64,000 bases of DNA, taken from Adiantum capillus-veneris (Eukaryota > Streptophyta > Polypodiopsida > Polypodiales > Pteridaceae). Below are positions 23,240 through 36,289 of the stretch, piece by piece. Below the pieces are notes generated by a model. That model had not been told where the DNA came from. It made no database searches and saw only the letters and a program-made list of their open reading frames with translations. Each line of letters starts with the position of its first letter. Positions within the stretch are counted from its first letter, which is position 1. The stretch is taken from the NCBI GenBank assembly GCA_014529385.2, contig CM043967.1, forward strand, positions 132,736,682-132,800,681, given 5' to 3'. A program made the translations under genes and the position numbers.

Positions 23240-24272
23240 TGAGGCGGTCGGGGGCGGGCAACAAGAGATGCGACCTCTAAACACCCCTCAAGGATCCCAT
23301 GCTGCTCAATTGGGGCAGAGGCAACCACAAGCACAACACAACAACAAACCCACAACCAAACCCAAGCAAGATAGGGGCACCACCTAGTCATGGTATGCGA
23401 TCTAGGATGCAAGAGAGATTTTATCACAACCAAGAAGATGCGCCACAAAACACACACAAGCAACCTCACACAAAACACACACAAAATGGACCAAGGATAG
23501 CTAGAGCAAAGGGAATAGAGAGGGGAATGTACCTTGCATAATACCTTATTTGTGACTTGCAAATGGACATGGTTCGTTATGATGCTATTGTAGAGCTTGT
23601 ACAAAATAATTCAATGCTTAGTGAATGCTAAACATTGCCAACACACACACACACACACTCTTAGGGTGTGATAGACCTCTCACCACAATACCCTCTTACA
23701 ATGGACACAAAATTAACAATGGAAACACACTAAAACACTTTCTAAAACAAGATCAAATGATAGAAATCTAAAATACACAAGTCACCTTGAATTCATTAGA
23801 CCGTATCACACAAGTGGAAGGACGAAGATTTTAACGTTGAATCACGCTTTTGATGCACCAAACCTCAATTTATTGATGATGAAGGAACATATACAATAGT
23901 GGTTTTGAGATTTTGAACTCACGCTCTCTCAGTCGCAATGTGTAGCTTGAAAGCTTCTCTTACACCAAAAGTGAAGCTCACAAAGTGGTTGCCATGCAAG
24001 CCTAAGTCTCTCCTCACGCATAGAGTGTTGGGGTGCTATGTGAGATATTCGAGGTTGTTCTACAAGCAAGAGAGGGGCCTATTTATAGGTTGGAGACCTC
24101 TCATTAAGATTATTGGAATCCTAATTTACAAGCTAACAAATTAAGATTATGATTATTTTTTTCAATATCAAAACATTGCGGGCCTTCTTTGTCTGCTTGA
24201 GTCATGGATTTTGGCTCAAAAGAGAGTATTATTGATGGTAGATAAGGTGAAAGTAGAGTTTTAAGGAATGAG

Positions 24273-24318
<46 letters not shown>

Positions 24319-27300
24319 ACTATGCACATGTCTTGAGGTGAGGTGTCTTTTATGGTTAGGTCAATGGCTATTTTGTGTTAGTATGTTAATGGTTAGTGTT
24401 AGTAATCACAAGAAAGTTAATGCTATATTTACAATGGGTAGAATGAGGTGGATGGTTGAAGTAAGATGGTTGAATGAAGTGAGAAAATCTTTGTGATGGT
24501 GAAGCTTGAAGAAGGACTTACTTGTGTAGGTTCTCAAAATTACTATCGATCCTCTTCGTCTTCTTCTCTTCTTTATGCCACCGTCGTCAAGGTTCATTAT
24601 CACGATGAAAATGGAAATTTGGTTGATGATATCTCTCAATTTGCAGAGGTTAAGCATGGTTTACATGATGAATTTTATGTATATAGAGAGGGGTAAGATG
24701 GAATTGTACTTTGGAGGTGATAGAGAGAGGCATAAAGATGGTGTATGTACATGTAGAGCTCATATGGGAGCTATGGAAGTAAGAAGGGAGGTTAATGGTG
24801 AAGAAGGTGAGAGAAACTGATGCATGGTTTTTAGGACCCCTTCTGAAGATGCAATAAAGGCACAGTCAGTTGTTGGGGAGATGAGGATACTCTAGTCCAA
24901 GGGATCTCGAAAGAGAAGAGAAATCTACTTCACAAGCACCAAAGAGTAAAAAGTGCCATGGACAGAAGATACGTGGGAACGAGCTCTTATGCATGCCTAC
25001 AACCTATATCTTACAGAATAGCCCATTCTAGGTGTGAATTTCTAGTGAAATTTACACGAGGATGTTCGTGTGGACTCACAGCACAGCATACTCCGTTTTC
25101 ACTTTTTTACCGACAATAAATATTTTTTACCACAGTAAATATTTTTTTACCTACAGTAAATATTTTTCACCTACATGGTAAATACAAATCACTTTTTACC
25201 TACAGTAACTTTTTTTACCCATGGTAAATATTTTTTACTACACCATAAGTATTTGGTAGGTAACAGTTCACTGTTACTAGAAGCAGTGATTGGGCATCAA
25301 CAATGCAGTTACAGGAGGAGAAAAGGGAAAAATCTTATGGTAAAGGTGAGTCAACAGGGATAAAGACTTTTGAGTTGAAAAGAGACATGCTGATTTTTTC
25401 AAAGAACACATGTCAAAAGAAGCCATGGTTGAGGATTTTTTGAGAATTTGATATTCAGGAGGACCCAGCAGGTCCCCCCCTGACATGTGCAGAACCTCCA
25501 GTTTCAACAGCCACCTTACCTGCTCTTAAATGCTGGTCAAGGCCTTATCCCCATGTGTCACAATCAGAAAAATCAGCATTTACCCTCCCCTCTCACATCA
25601 CTCTAGAGAATACCTTGATGGTGACATATCAGGTGACCTCAATCTGTTGACCACCCTAAGCAAAAAGTAACCCCAATCAGCGGATTTCAGCATGTTTATC
25701 CTTAATCCTAAACCCTCTCAGAAACCTATATAAGGAGGCCTTCTCTCACTCAAAACAACACTTCACCCCCTTCACCAAGCAATGAAGCTATGACGACATT
25801 GCTCACAACGAGGAGCTATGGATGGAGCTCTACTCTCTCTCTCTCCCTCTAGTTTGCTACATTACTAGCCCTAAAACCTAAATAAGGAGTCTTCTCTCAT
25901 GCTCCATGGCCACCATCCTCGCCATCATTCTCTAAGGTATTGATGTGTTGCTAGTAGGATCATACCTACTCGCTGGGTTGATTGTTTTTTACAAGGGATT
26001 ATGCCATCCTTGACTTGCTTCTCTATATCCTTGTTATGTATGATCAGATGCCATTGTATTGTTAAGCTGATGTCTTGTGTATATATATGCTACATAAGGT
26101 CCCTAAGCTTCGTTTCTATGTGTTTTGCCATATGTTTTGATGCCATCATAATGCCAGAAGTCTCACTTGCCTATGTGCACTATGTGTGAGGTCCCTAAAC
26201 CTCTTAATTTAGGGTGGTGCCCCCTTTGTTTTGTTCTTTGCTTGTTTGCATGAGGCATGGTTTCTGGAGTGTGCACGAGTACAGAGGCCACCCGATTGCA
26301 CTGCTCTTTTTCCCGCTATCAGAAACCATAGAAGCTGCAGGTTTGAGTGAGGGATTGAGAGAAATGAGTGTGTGTGTGGAAGTGGGAAAGGAGGCGAGAG
26401 AAGACTATGGGTTAGATTGTGAGAAAAGTGGGCAGACTGGGGTCCACTTAAAAAATTCTGTCTCACGAGTGGTAGCTCCAAAAATCATGAGCACTTTTGA
26501 GGTGATTATTCAGCTTATGGGCTACATTTTCTCTATTGACCACATGTTCAAATTCCGAGCGGAGATAGGTGCCAAAAATCTCACCAAAGAACCTATTTTT
26601 TATGCTGCAAAAGTCTTTTAGTGGCCCCCTCCTTTGTTGAATTTGCACAATGCATCCAAGAGTGAGCCCCTCCTTTGTCATATCATGATACAAAGCATCC
26701 AAGTTACCTTTACACATGCATGAAGGAGGATTATTGATGAAATAAGAAATATATACATGGTGGGACTAGTGTATGGATCATTCATGGATCTTAGCTCAAT
26801 GAGCACATAGTGTTAGAATTATGAGTATATAATAAGAAAAAATATGGATATGAAAAAGATATTGGAATCATATGATATGGTCCCTCTTTTGTATTATTTT
26901 GGGTGAAAGAGGAAAAGGTATGCAAGTAAATGAAAATAATATAATAAACGTGACTAAGAAAGTAGAAATCTTTTGTTTTGTTTTTCCGAGGGTGAGGGTG
27001 AAAATGTGGGGGTGATTTTTATAAAACAAAAATATGAGGTTAGAGTATGTACACATTGAAAAAAAATATAATTATGGTGCAAGAGGATGAAAGAAGGCGT
27101 ACATAGGTTTAATAAGACACACACCTAGGTATAAATATTTAAATTAAATATCAAAATAATTCTAAAAATCCCTATATTTAGGCCCTATATACAATGAAAT
27201 GTTTACACACAAAAAAGGCCATAATATACTTTTTTTTAATTTTTTTGTATTTTTTTGGCTCAACTAGCTCAGCGACTAGCTAATTGAGGGTTTTTAAGGA

Positions 27301-27434
27301 AACATGGGGAAAGTCCCCTAACTCACACACACCTATGTACAGTGAAAGGGTGAAGATAACCACAATTTTTGAGTGATTTGATAGGGTGAGGTAGCTCACT
27401 ATGACAATTTGAAATAGCCAAAAAACGGCTATCA
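23240..27434 (-). repeat. Element III left LTR (3' LTR), interrupted by a solo LTR
   Basis: It starts TGAGGCGGTCGGGGGCGGGC and ends AACGGCTATCA. Without the solo LTR and its extra 5 bp it is about 2.69 kb. It contains a GA run near 24275-24318. ORFs inside it (for example 23083-23604 minus) are chance readings of LTR sequence. Confidence 0.88.
24818..26321 (+). mobile_element. Element VIII: solo LTR (1504 bp)
   Basis: It starts TGATGCATGG and ends GCTATCA, flanked on both sides by GAAAC (24813-24817 and 26322-26326). The empty site is visible in the related LTRs at 13601-13612 and 48230-48240, where GAAACCATGGAAG is continuous. A TATATAAG at 25727-25734 followed by a CT-rich leader is a plausible promoter on the plus strand. 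The 25090-25250 part is a run of TAAATATTTTTTACC-like repeats. There is no internal region, so it most likely arose by recombination between the two LTRs of a full element. Confidence 0.85.
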
Positions 27435-27503
27435 TTATCCCTCTCCTAGGATGATGGTATACTCATGTACCATCATAGAGCATCTTTTTCAAAGAGAGTG
27501 CTT
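27435..27503 (-). other. Element III internal 3' end with polypurine tract
   Basis: These 69 bp between the left LTR and the copia insertion match 31536-31600 of element V. On the minus strand the part next to the LTR is purine-rich (CCTAGGAGAGGG), suitable as the plus-strand primer. The sequence resumes at 43687 after the copia element. Confidence 0.75.
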
Positions 27504-27695
27504 TGAAGGAGTACGAGTGGAAGTGCGATGCGAGAGAGAGTGCGAGAAGAAGAGCACGATGATATGGTGAACTCGCTCTACTGTAATGTGTAGAGCATAG
27601 TGAGTTCTTATTAGGTTTTCACAAAAGAATATGTGTACATACCTGGCGGCCCGTCCACTTATCTGGGCGACCACATTGGGCTTTATACCCCAACA
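27504..27695 (-). repeat. Element IV 3' LTR (192 bp)
   Basis: Differs from the right LTR by a handful of substitutions (for example GAGTGG versus GAGCGG near the start). Beside it, at 27696-27707, the minus strand reads AAGTGGGAGGT, the polypurine tract. Confidence 0.92.
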
Positions 27696-27784
27696 ACCTC
27701 CCACTTAAATTCCAATGTGGTACTTTAAGTGTGAGAGAAGCTACTATACAAGCTAATATACAGGAGATGTAGAGAAGTGATGTA

Positions 27785-29114
27785 CTATCCTACACCTAAC
27801 TGCTTGCGAAAATGCGCAAATCTCTCTGAGGGAAGTCCTTTTGTAAGTAGATCATCAGGATTTTCTGTGGTGTGAACTTTGACAAGCTGAAGTTGCTTAT
27901 CCTCGAGCATTTCCCTGATGAAATGATACTTCACATCCACATGATTTGTCTTTGAGTGATAAACTGGATTGCGAGCCAATTGTATAGCACTTTGACTATC
28001 ACAATATAACACAGGCATCTCTTCTTTGATTCCCAAATCTGTTACTAGTCGATTAAGCCAAATTGATTCTTTGCATGCCTCTGATGCTGCAACATATTCA
28101 GCCTCTATAGTAGACTGAGTAACACAATCTTGTAATCTAGAACGCCATGATACTGCTCCACCAGCCAATGTAAGGACATACCCTGATGTAGACCTTCGGT
28201 TGTCTAAGTCACCTGCATAATCTGAGTCTGTAAAACCCTTTACACTTAGCTCCTGACTCCCATAGCATATACGCATACTCTTTGTAGCGTTCAGGTATCT
28301 CAATATTCCTTTCACTGCCTCCCAATGTTTCTTGCCTGGGTTTGACATGTATCGACTTACTACTCCCACTGCAAATGCAATGTCTAGGTGAGTAGCAATC
28401 ATTGCAAACATTAAACTACCCACTGCAGAAGCATATGGAATCTTATCCATTTCAGCCCGTTCTTCCTCAGACACAGGACAATCTTGTTTGCTAAGTTTCA
28501 CATAAGGTGGTAATGGAACACTCAATGCCTTTCCCTTCTCCATATTGAAACGTTGCAAAACGTTGTCAATATACTCTGTTTGAGATAACCAAATCAACTT
28601 CTTTGATTTGTCTCTCTCAATGCACATACCAAGTATATGACTTGCCTCACCCATGTCTTTCATGTCAAATGATTTTGCCATCTTTGACTTCAAAGATGAA
28701 ATTTCTTCCAAGTGCTTGCCAACAATCAACATGTCATCCACATACAAAATAAGGATCAGCCAACTGCCATCCTTAGCTCTCTTTGTATATAGACAGTGAT
28801 CGAACTCACTACGTTTGTAGCCTTGAGAAAGCATAAACTTGTGGAACTTATGGTACCATTCCCTCGGTGATTGTTTTAAGCCATAAATACTTTTTAACAA
28901 CTGGCATACCCAATCTTCCTTGCCTTTCTCAACAAACCCTTCTGGCTGCTGCATGTAAATTTCCACATCTAAATCACCATGCAAGAACGCTGTCTTGACA
29001 ACCATTTGGTGCAACACCAAATCTAATATGGCAATCAATGCAAGAAAGCATCTCAATGTAGTCATCTTGACCACTGGAGAGAATAATTCATCAAAGTCAA
29101 TGCTTTGTTCTTGC
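27785..29114 (-). pseudogene. Element IV reverse transcriptase (C-terminal part) and RNase H
   Basis: The minus-strand frame encodes DFDELFSPVVKMTTLRC, motif A, then QPEGFVEKGKEDWVCQL, YGLKQSPREWY and the catalytic LYVDDMLIVGK. The RNase H domain follows, with TDSDYAGDLDNRRSTSGYV, STIEAEYVAASEA and LYCDSQSAIQLARNP, all three acidic boxes present. It ends FRKQLGVG before the polypurine tract. In motif A the usual M-D-V-K is M-V-V-K, so the first catalytic aspartate is lost (a single base would explain it). An ORF running upstream to 29386 continues into the LTR of element V; its first 90 residues are LTR sequence and not part of the protein. Confidence 0.93.
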
Positions 29115-31535
29115 TGAGGCGGTCCGGGGCGGGCAACAAGAAGAGCGGCCTCTAAACACCCTTCGAGGCTCCCATGCTGCTCAATTGGGGCTCGGGAAAG
29201 CACAATCAGACAACAACAACCCACAGCTAGAAACCAAACAAGAAAAGGGGCACCACCTAGTTGTAGATGCGAACTAGGACGCACGTGATATCTCCTTGTA
29301 CTCAAACGCACAAAGAGAGGGGAATGCAAGATAGCCACACACACCAAACACAAACATTCACCACGCCAGAGAGAGGTAAAGAGCACAAATCAACTTGAGC
29401 AACTCAGTCTTAGCCTTAAAGACTAGATGCACACAAAGCTTGATGAGAAATAGAGAGACAACACAAAACTTGACCTTGTTGCCAATACACAAATTGTCTT
29501 AAGGTCATGGGAGCCCTCTCACCGAGCACCCTCTTACAATTTACCTTTTAGGCAAACAATTCAACAAGCCCTCAAACCACCAAGCATGAAATGGAACAAC
29601 AAACTTCAAGGACAATATACCTTCAACCACCTGATGAGTCAACTTATCAAGTCAATTTGGAGAGAAGAGTCGTAGTTGCAGCATACAATTGCACCCAAAA
29701 TTATGAATCTTATTTATGGACAAGAGTAGGCTACAAGTGTGATTGCAGACTATAGTATCACTCCACTCCTCTAGATGGCATAACTAACTTCAAGCTTCTC
29801 CATGCACCTATGTGTAGTGATGGAATAGAGCACTCACAATGCACACACTCTACACAACTAGGCTTGAAGAGTGGTGTGTTATGTGTTGAGAATGGTGTGG
29901 TGTAGTGTGATCATGTGATGATTTACAAGGGAGAGAAGGGCTCTATTTATAGGTTTTAGAAGCCCCAATTTGGATTAGGCCTAATCAAGTTTATTTGAAG
30001 GAATAAAAGATTATGTATATTTTTATTTTTTTAATGAGGGTGGGTCTCTCTTGTCCTTTGAGTCACATGGATGTGGGCTTAAGGGAAGAGAATTATTGAA
30101 GATGAAAGGAGAGAGGGATTGAGTGAATAATTTGGGAGGGCCTACTCTAGTAGAGGGTGCATTTTACAATAAGGTTAGTGGTTAGTAGTTAGTAATTATC
30201 ACTAAAAAATATTTACAAAGTCATTCACCAAATGGTGAGATATATGATGAGAAAAGTTAGAGAAGGGATGAGCTTGTAAAGAGAGGTTGAAGCTTTGGAG
30301 AAGTTGACATTCACCTCTTTACAGCACCGGAAGAAGAAGCAGTCACATAGGGTGTAGAAATAGAGGATGAAGGCTATGGAGGTGTGAGAGATGTGGCAAT
30401 GGTGAAGAGGGTGAATTAGGACATGGGAGTTGCAGGTTTGGGAGTGGGAACGAGAGGGAGGAGTGTGTGTGAAAGAGGAAAATGATAAAGTGGAAGAAGG
30501 AGTGTGGCTGCATAGCATGGGCAAACTGGGGTCCACCAATAAAATCATAGCTCACAACTCGTATCTCTAAAAAATATCAAAACATTTGAGGTGAAAGTTG
30601 AGCTCACGAGATACAACTTTTGTTTATATCACCTTTTCAAATTTGGGGAGCATGTGATCTTTAAAAATTCAGCAAAATCGACTGTGTTTTCCACTAGACA
30701 AGGTCCTTGTGAGGTCCTTCTTTGGATGATTCTTTAGAATACCTCCAAGAGTGAGCTCCCCATGGTGCATGCATGCATTCCACATAGCCTTGACCTTATT
30801 TGGTAGGTCTATAATTGAAGATATTGTTGAGATCATGATATAAGTGAATAGTACAACTAAGAAAATCAAATATTGAGGGGTCTAAAAAAATATGTACATG
30901 TCAAATATAAATAATATAGGTGGAAAAAATATAAAGGGGTCAAAATAAATCTCTCTCATTATAAGTCTACCATAAAAAGATGAATATTTTTGGTGTTCTA
31001 ATTTATGAGAGTAAAAGAGAATAGATGTAGGAAGGAAAAATCACAATAGTGAAAAAATATACACATAAATAAAACTAGTTTTTTTGGATTTTTGTTGGGA
31101 TGGAGTTACACCAAAAATAAGAGAAGCTTGCATGAAATTATTTTTATATGGAATAAAGAGTATGCAAAATGGTAAGAAAAAATATGGTAATGGTGACTCA
31201 ATGTACATAGCATAAATAACACACCATAGGTAGAAATATTTAAATAAATACCAAAATAATTATGAAAAATCCTTTTATTTAGGCCCTATATACAATGAAA
31301 TATTTACACACAAATGGACCATAATATATTTTATTTTTTTGATTTTATTTTTTTTTTTGGTTCAACTAGCCCATTGACTAGCTAGCTGAGGGTTTTTAAG
31401 AAAATATGGAGAAAGTCCCTAACTCACACACGCCTATGTACAGTGAAATGGTAGGGATAACCAAAATGTTTGAGTGATTTGATAAGGTGAGGTAGCTTAC
31501 TATGGCAATTATGGAAAGCCGAAAAACGGATATCA
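29115..31535 (-). repeat. Element V 3' LTR (2421 bp)
   Basis: It pairs with 37075-39664 and is about 170 bp shorter, lacking the segment equivalent to 38311-38480. Beside it on the inside, the minus strand reads CCTGGGGGAGGGC (near 31541-31553), a good polypurine tract. Confidence 0.92.
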
Positions 31536-31563
31536 TTAGCCCTCCCCCAGGATGATGGTATAT

Positions 31564-32679
31564 TCATGTACGTTCATAGAGCATCTTTTCCAAAGAGTGT
31601 GCTTCAGAGTCCTTGACGAGATCTTCATTGTCCGGCCCCTCAGAATTTTGGTTTGAGTTACACTCATGCTTTATGTAACAATAATTACATGAGATAGCTG
31701 CCCTTTGACAGATCTTTGGTAGATCCTTTGGTAGAAGGCGACTCAAATAAGGCTTCAAGCGATACCCGTTTACCTTCCTAGAGTGCTCTTTCCCATTCAA
31801 GTCCATAAGTTGATAGTAACTTGAATTGAAAGCCTTCTTAACTATGTATGGCCCCTTCCATCTAGTTTTAAATTTGGCATCAAAACGATTATCGAGTCGA
31901 TTGTCATACCTTAGCACCAGATCTCCTTCCTTGATGCCTTTGTCCTTTAGTTTCTTGTCGAGCTTTTCTTTCGCCTGCGTAGCTTTCCTCTTGTAGCACT
32001 CGTATGCTGCGTCTCTTTTCCACTCAACCTCATCTAAGGTAAGAAGTCGATCCATCCATGCTTTTTGATCATCTTGTGTTGCTTTTCCATGAAGTCGCAT
32101 TGTTGGAATGTTGAGCTCAATTGGTTGTAAAGCCTCTTGACCATAGACCAAGTGAAATGGTGTGAACTCCGTGGCTTCCCTATATGTGGTTCGATACGCC
32201 CACAAGGCACCATCCAAGAAGTCATCCCACAACTTTGTCTTGTTTGTCACCATATTTCTAATGATGCCTGCAATGACACCATTAGCTTTTTCTACCAAAC
32301 CATTTGATTGGGGATAGTAGGGTGTACTATGACGATGTAGAATTTGAAGTTCTTCACAGACTTCTGGGAGCAAGACCTTTCTAAACCCTAGACCATTATC
32401 AGAAACAATCTCCAAAGGTGTGCCAAATCTACAACGAATGTGAGTGTACACAAACTTGCTAACTGTCTTCTCATTCACTCTTGCCACACTTTGAGCTTCT
32501 ACCCACCTAGTCATGTAGTCTATGGCCACCAAGATATACAATTTTTCATTTTTAGTCCTGGGCAATGGACCCATAGCATCAATGCCCCATTTTTCAAACG
32601 GACCATTTGCAAGGACTAGCTGATGTGGACCATGTAACAGACGCTTGTTTCCATTAGTCTGACAATTGTGGCAGCTTTT
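31564..32679 (-). pseudogene. Element V integrase
   Basis: Right after the stop at 32683-32685 the frame encodes CKSCHNCQTNGNKR, the end of the HHCC zinc finger. The catalytic core then has AIDYMTRWVEA (first Asp), EIVSDNGLGF (second Asp) and SNGLVEKANGVI (Glu), so D-D-E is present. The C-terminal part has DLVLRYDNRL and KTRWKGPYIVKKAF, a GPY/F-like module that is known to help target or stabilise integration. About 80 further residues follow, rich in Asn/Ser/Glu. The frame is the same as reverse transcriptase, broken only by one TAG. Confidence 0.92.
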
Positions 32680-32682
32680 ACA

Positions 32683-34821
32683 CTAATGTTGAACATCAAT
32701 GTGCAAGCTTGGCCAAACATATTCAGAAAGAAAAATCTTTTTTTCAGTGAGTTCCTGTGCAAAATGACCACCACACGCTTCCCCATGCAAACCTTTTAGA
32801 ATGGCTGGGATTTCCTCAATAGTTGGTACTCTTCTGCACACTTGATCCTTCCCTCTTTGATAGAGGGCTCCTTCTAAGAAGAGATATGCGCTTGCGTTTT
32901 TCATGAGTCTCCTCTTCTGAGCCTTCGTGAAGTCTTGTGGAAACTCACTCTCCAAAATGTAGCTAATAATGGGAGTCAATGACTCCAATCCCTGGTATCT
33001 CGGTTGCTTGATAGTTGCTGCTACCATGATGACCTGCACTTCTTTCTCAACACATGTAATTGCTTGTTGTGCAAGTAAATCGGCATCTTCATTTTGTTTC
33101 CTAGGAATATGATATAGTTGCACTTCTTCAAACTGATTAAACATCCTACGAATGGCATGAAATTTTGTCCTTAGGCTTTCATTCTTGCGTGCCCAAATGC
33201 CTAAAATTTGCTTCACAATGAGAAGTGCATCCCCTTTTACCATGAGACGTTGTATACCTTGGTCAATGCATATCTTTAAACCATGAAGTAGTGTGTCGTA
33301 TTCTGCTTCATTGTTGCTAGTTGAAGCTGGTAGATTGACCTTCTCTTTCATGAACACCTCTCCACTTGGGTTGAGCAATACTAGCCCTCCCCCTGCTTTT
33401 CCTGTGACTCGTCGAAAAGCTCCATCAAAGAACAAGGTAAAAGCATTAGGAATACTTTTAGGTGGTGGCAATGGTAGGGTCTTTATTACAGGCACCTTAA
33501 TCTCCTTCTCATGTACCCTATAAGTAAGGATCCATGCCAATTGTGCACGCACACTATCTTCTACCTTGAAAGAGTATTGGAACTCTTGCAATTCCATAAT
33601 CCACTTTGAGATCCTAGTGCTAAGATTCATTTGAGATGACACCCAAGGAAACAAATTTTCTGCATTGAGAATTACAAAAGGTTTTGGTAGCAAGTAGGAT
33701 CTAAACTTTCTCACCGCAAACATGAGAGAAAGCATCATGAGTTCTGCCTCCATGTAGCCTCTCTCCAAAGCATTCATGACCCTACTAGAAAAGTAGATGG
33801 GTCGCATCCGGGTACTATGGGGATCTTGTTGTAGCAAAACCGCTCCAATTGTTTCTTTCCCAACACTAGAGCTAACAAAGAATGTGTACTCCCAAAAAGG
33901 AGGCATGAGTGTTGGTAGTTCTGACAGGATGACTTTAATGTTACAAAAGTACTCTTCAAGCTCATCAGACCATGCAAATTCTACTTGTTGTGTCAAATTT
34001 TGCAAAGGATGAAGCAACTCCGAAGCTAAGTGAATAAAGCGTGACATATACTTCACCTTTTGAATGAATGAGATGACCTCTTTGAGATTCTTGGGTGATG
34101 GGAGCTCAATAAGAGCCTTTGCCTTTGAAGGATCCACCTCAATGCCTTTATAGGAAACCTTGTGACCAAGCAAGATCACTTCATCCTCACCTATGTGGCA
34201 CTTGTCGGGGTTGAGTTGACCTCCCATGTCATAGAGCTTCTTTAAACCTTCTTCTACCCTTTGTAGATGCAATGATTTTGAGCTATAAATGCAAAAATCA
34301 TCAATAAAAACCCTAATGGACTTTCCAAAGAATGTTTGAAACACCATGTTCATGAAGCGTTGGAAAGTTGCAGGAGCATTTGTCAGTCCAAATGGCATGA
34401 CTCTAAAAGCATAACAACCCCAAGGAGTGATGAAGGTTGTTTTCAACTGATCTTTCAATGCGATACCTATTTGAAAGTAACCCGAGTAGCCATCACACAC
34501 AGTGTACTTCTCATGACCAGCTACCTCATTTAGTATCTCATCTTGAAATGGGAGGGGAAAGTGATCTCTTTTTGTTGCCTCATTGAGTGGAAGGTAATCC
34601 ACACACACCTTCCACTTGCCATTTTTCTTAGGAGTGACAACAACGGGAGAGACCCACTCCGAATTCTCCACTGGATAAATGAAACCTGCTGCTAGAAGCT
34701 TTCTTACCTCCTTGAGTAAAGCCTGCTCCTTGATGACTCCTAGCCTTCGTAGCTTTTGAGCCTTAGGTGTGGCCTCTAGCTTCAACTTAATTTTTCGTTG
34801 AATAGCATCTACTCCACACAC
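32683..34821 (-). pseudogene. Element V reverse transcriptase with two RNase H domains
   Basis: A 712-residue frame. The reverse transcriptase has SPVVVTPKKNGKWKVCVDY, VCDGYSGYFQI (motif A, Asp present), FGLTNAPATFQRFMN and VFIDDFCIYS (FIDD box). A degenerate gypsy-type RNase H follows (FFVSSSVGKETIGAVLLQQD), then a second RNase H with FTLFFDGAFRR, TSNNEAEYDTLLHGL, VKGDALLIVKQI and PRKQNEDADLLAQ, of the plant/archaeal type. The end is the integrase finger (GEACGGHFAQEL). It stops at TAG 32683-32685, where element III has TGG (Trp), so this is a nonsense change. Upstream, an extra C near 34858 shifts the frame before GFFAKDYTDV. Confidence 0.94.
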
Positions 34822-35116
34822 ATCGGTGTAGTCTTTAGCAAAAAAGCCTAGGAAATTTCCTTAACACACCTTTGAGCTCCTCTTTTTCATCCTTTGTAAG
34901 TGTTGTAGATAACATACCTTCTAGCATTCTTTCATCTTCCACTTTTTGGTTTTATTTGGAACCTACCTCTTCCAAACCTGGGCAAGAGGTCTCTTGGTTG
35001 TTTGGCTTAAACCTTACCCCCATGGCTTCGATGGAAGACTCCTCTTCAGTAATGCTGCCGCTACTTTCTCCTTCTGAAGTGCTATCGGTCCAGCCTTCCT
35101 CCGTCTCACTTTGAGA

Positions 35117-35706
35117 TTATTCTTCATGGAGCTCCTCTTGGCGTTGCTCCTTCCTGTCAAAGAAAACCTTCTTATGATTGTCATTCCTGCAAATTAGCTT
35201 TCCACTCTCCCAATCCTGCAAAGCTCGCATTTTCATTAGCCATGGTCTCCCTAGGATAAATGGGTAACCATTTCCTTTGGTAGACATGACATAGAAATCC
35301 ACTGCCTTCTTAATGCCAAAGGCCTCCACAGAGACATTTTTACAATGCCTACACACCTAGCTTTTCTATTGTTTGCCATCTTGACTTTAATTTCAAGTGT
35401 CTCATGGATGTGCATGCCTAGTTTTTGCATGAGTCCCTCTGTCATGATGCAAATTTGTGCACCCCCATCCACTAGACCTTTCCTAACCAATCTTCCTTTG
35501 ATGTAACAATCTAGCACAGGTGTAATATCCTCATTCATTTCAGCATGTGCAATTTTTATAACAGGCACACTCTCTTTTACCTTTCTCCTAGTGCTAACTT
35601 CCTTTGTTAAATCCCTCCTAACTTGTGGGCATAATGCAAGAAATTGAGGCCATGAGATATCAGGACCCTTACCTCTCATGTCTTCCAATAGGTTGTATGG
35701 AGCCAT
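35117..35706 (-). pseudogene. Element V protease, frameshifted
   Basis: One frame (35251-35706) encodes VLDCYIKGRLVRKGLVDGGAQICIM, a retropepsin with D-G-G in place of the usual D-S/T-G. A second frame (35117-35356) carries the end, VMSTKGNGYPFILGRPWLMK, the conserved LGRPWL motif. A frameshift near 35350 separates them. The enzyme would mature the polyprotein. Whether D-G-G could work is unknown; similar text occurs in other plant gypsy elements, but I cannot verify that here. Confidence 0.8.
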
Positions 35707-35787
35707 ACCATGTCCAAGAGGGAAGTCTTGGAGATTGATACGACGTTGAGTCCTCTTAGCTTCCTTGGTCTCCTTTGCCTTCTTTTC

Positions 35788-36237
35788 TCATCCATGATCA
35801 CTTTGTGATGTGACTCCTTCTTTCTCTTTACCTTTTCCTCGGCCACGCTTAATGCCATTTGCTTCCATGTCAACCTCATTTGAGTTTGTTACCTCTACTA
35901 CATGCACATTTGGGTCTGGCAAAGGTGGAACTCCTTCCACTCCTTGTGGAGGTGGTCTTGCTCCATTTGGCCTTTGTAGAAGCCGTGGTTGCTGACTAGT
36001 TCCTTCTCCTGCATACATCACTGGGTAATTCAAGTTAGGTCTCCCTGGCTCCCTACGGGGCCAAGGACAATTATACATCCCATGTCCAGACTCACCGCAA
36101 TTCCAACATTGCAAGACTCTCCTAGGTCGTGAATCTCGCTCTTCAGACTTCTTTGCTTGTCCCTTTGGACCTACAGCTTGTGTAAGGTGAATTGACAAGC
36201 TGCTTAAAGATTCATTTAACTTCTCAATCACTTCCAC
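35788..36237 (-). pseudogene. Element V nucleocapsid segment with zinc knuckle
   Basis: It encodes EVIEKLNESLSSLSIHL, a basic stretch and CWNCGESGHGMYNC (CX2CX4HX4C), then a Pro/Gly-rich tail. It is separated from the capsid segment to the right by a frame change near 36240-36290. Element III has the same segment at 45063-45485 with CWNCGESGHEMYIC. Confidence 0.88.
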
Positions 36238-36289
36238 CGTTACCTCAGGAAGCTCCCTAGATGTTTATGCTTGTGACTTACCTTTGGGT

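Noticed and set aside
23083-23604. 173-residue minus-strand ORF
   Set aside because: It crosses from element II gag into the LTR of element III; chance reading.
29115-29386. Upstream 90 residues of the 533-codon copia ORF as a domain of the protein
   Set aside because: This part is the LTR of element V; the copia sequence begins at the insertion joint.
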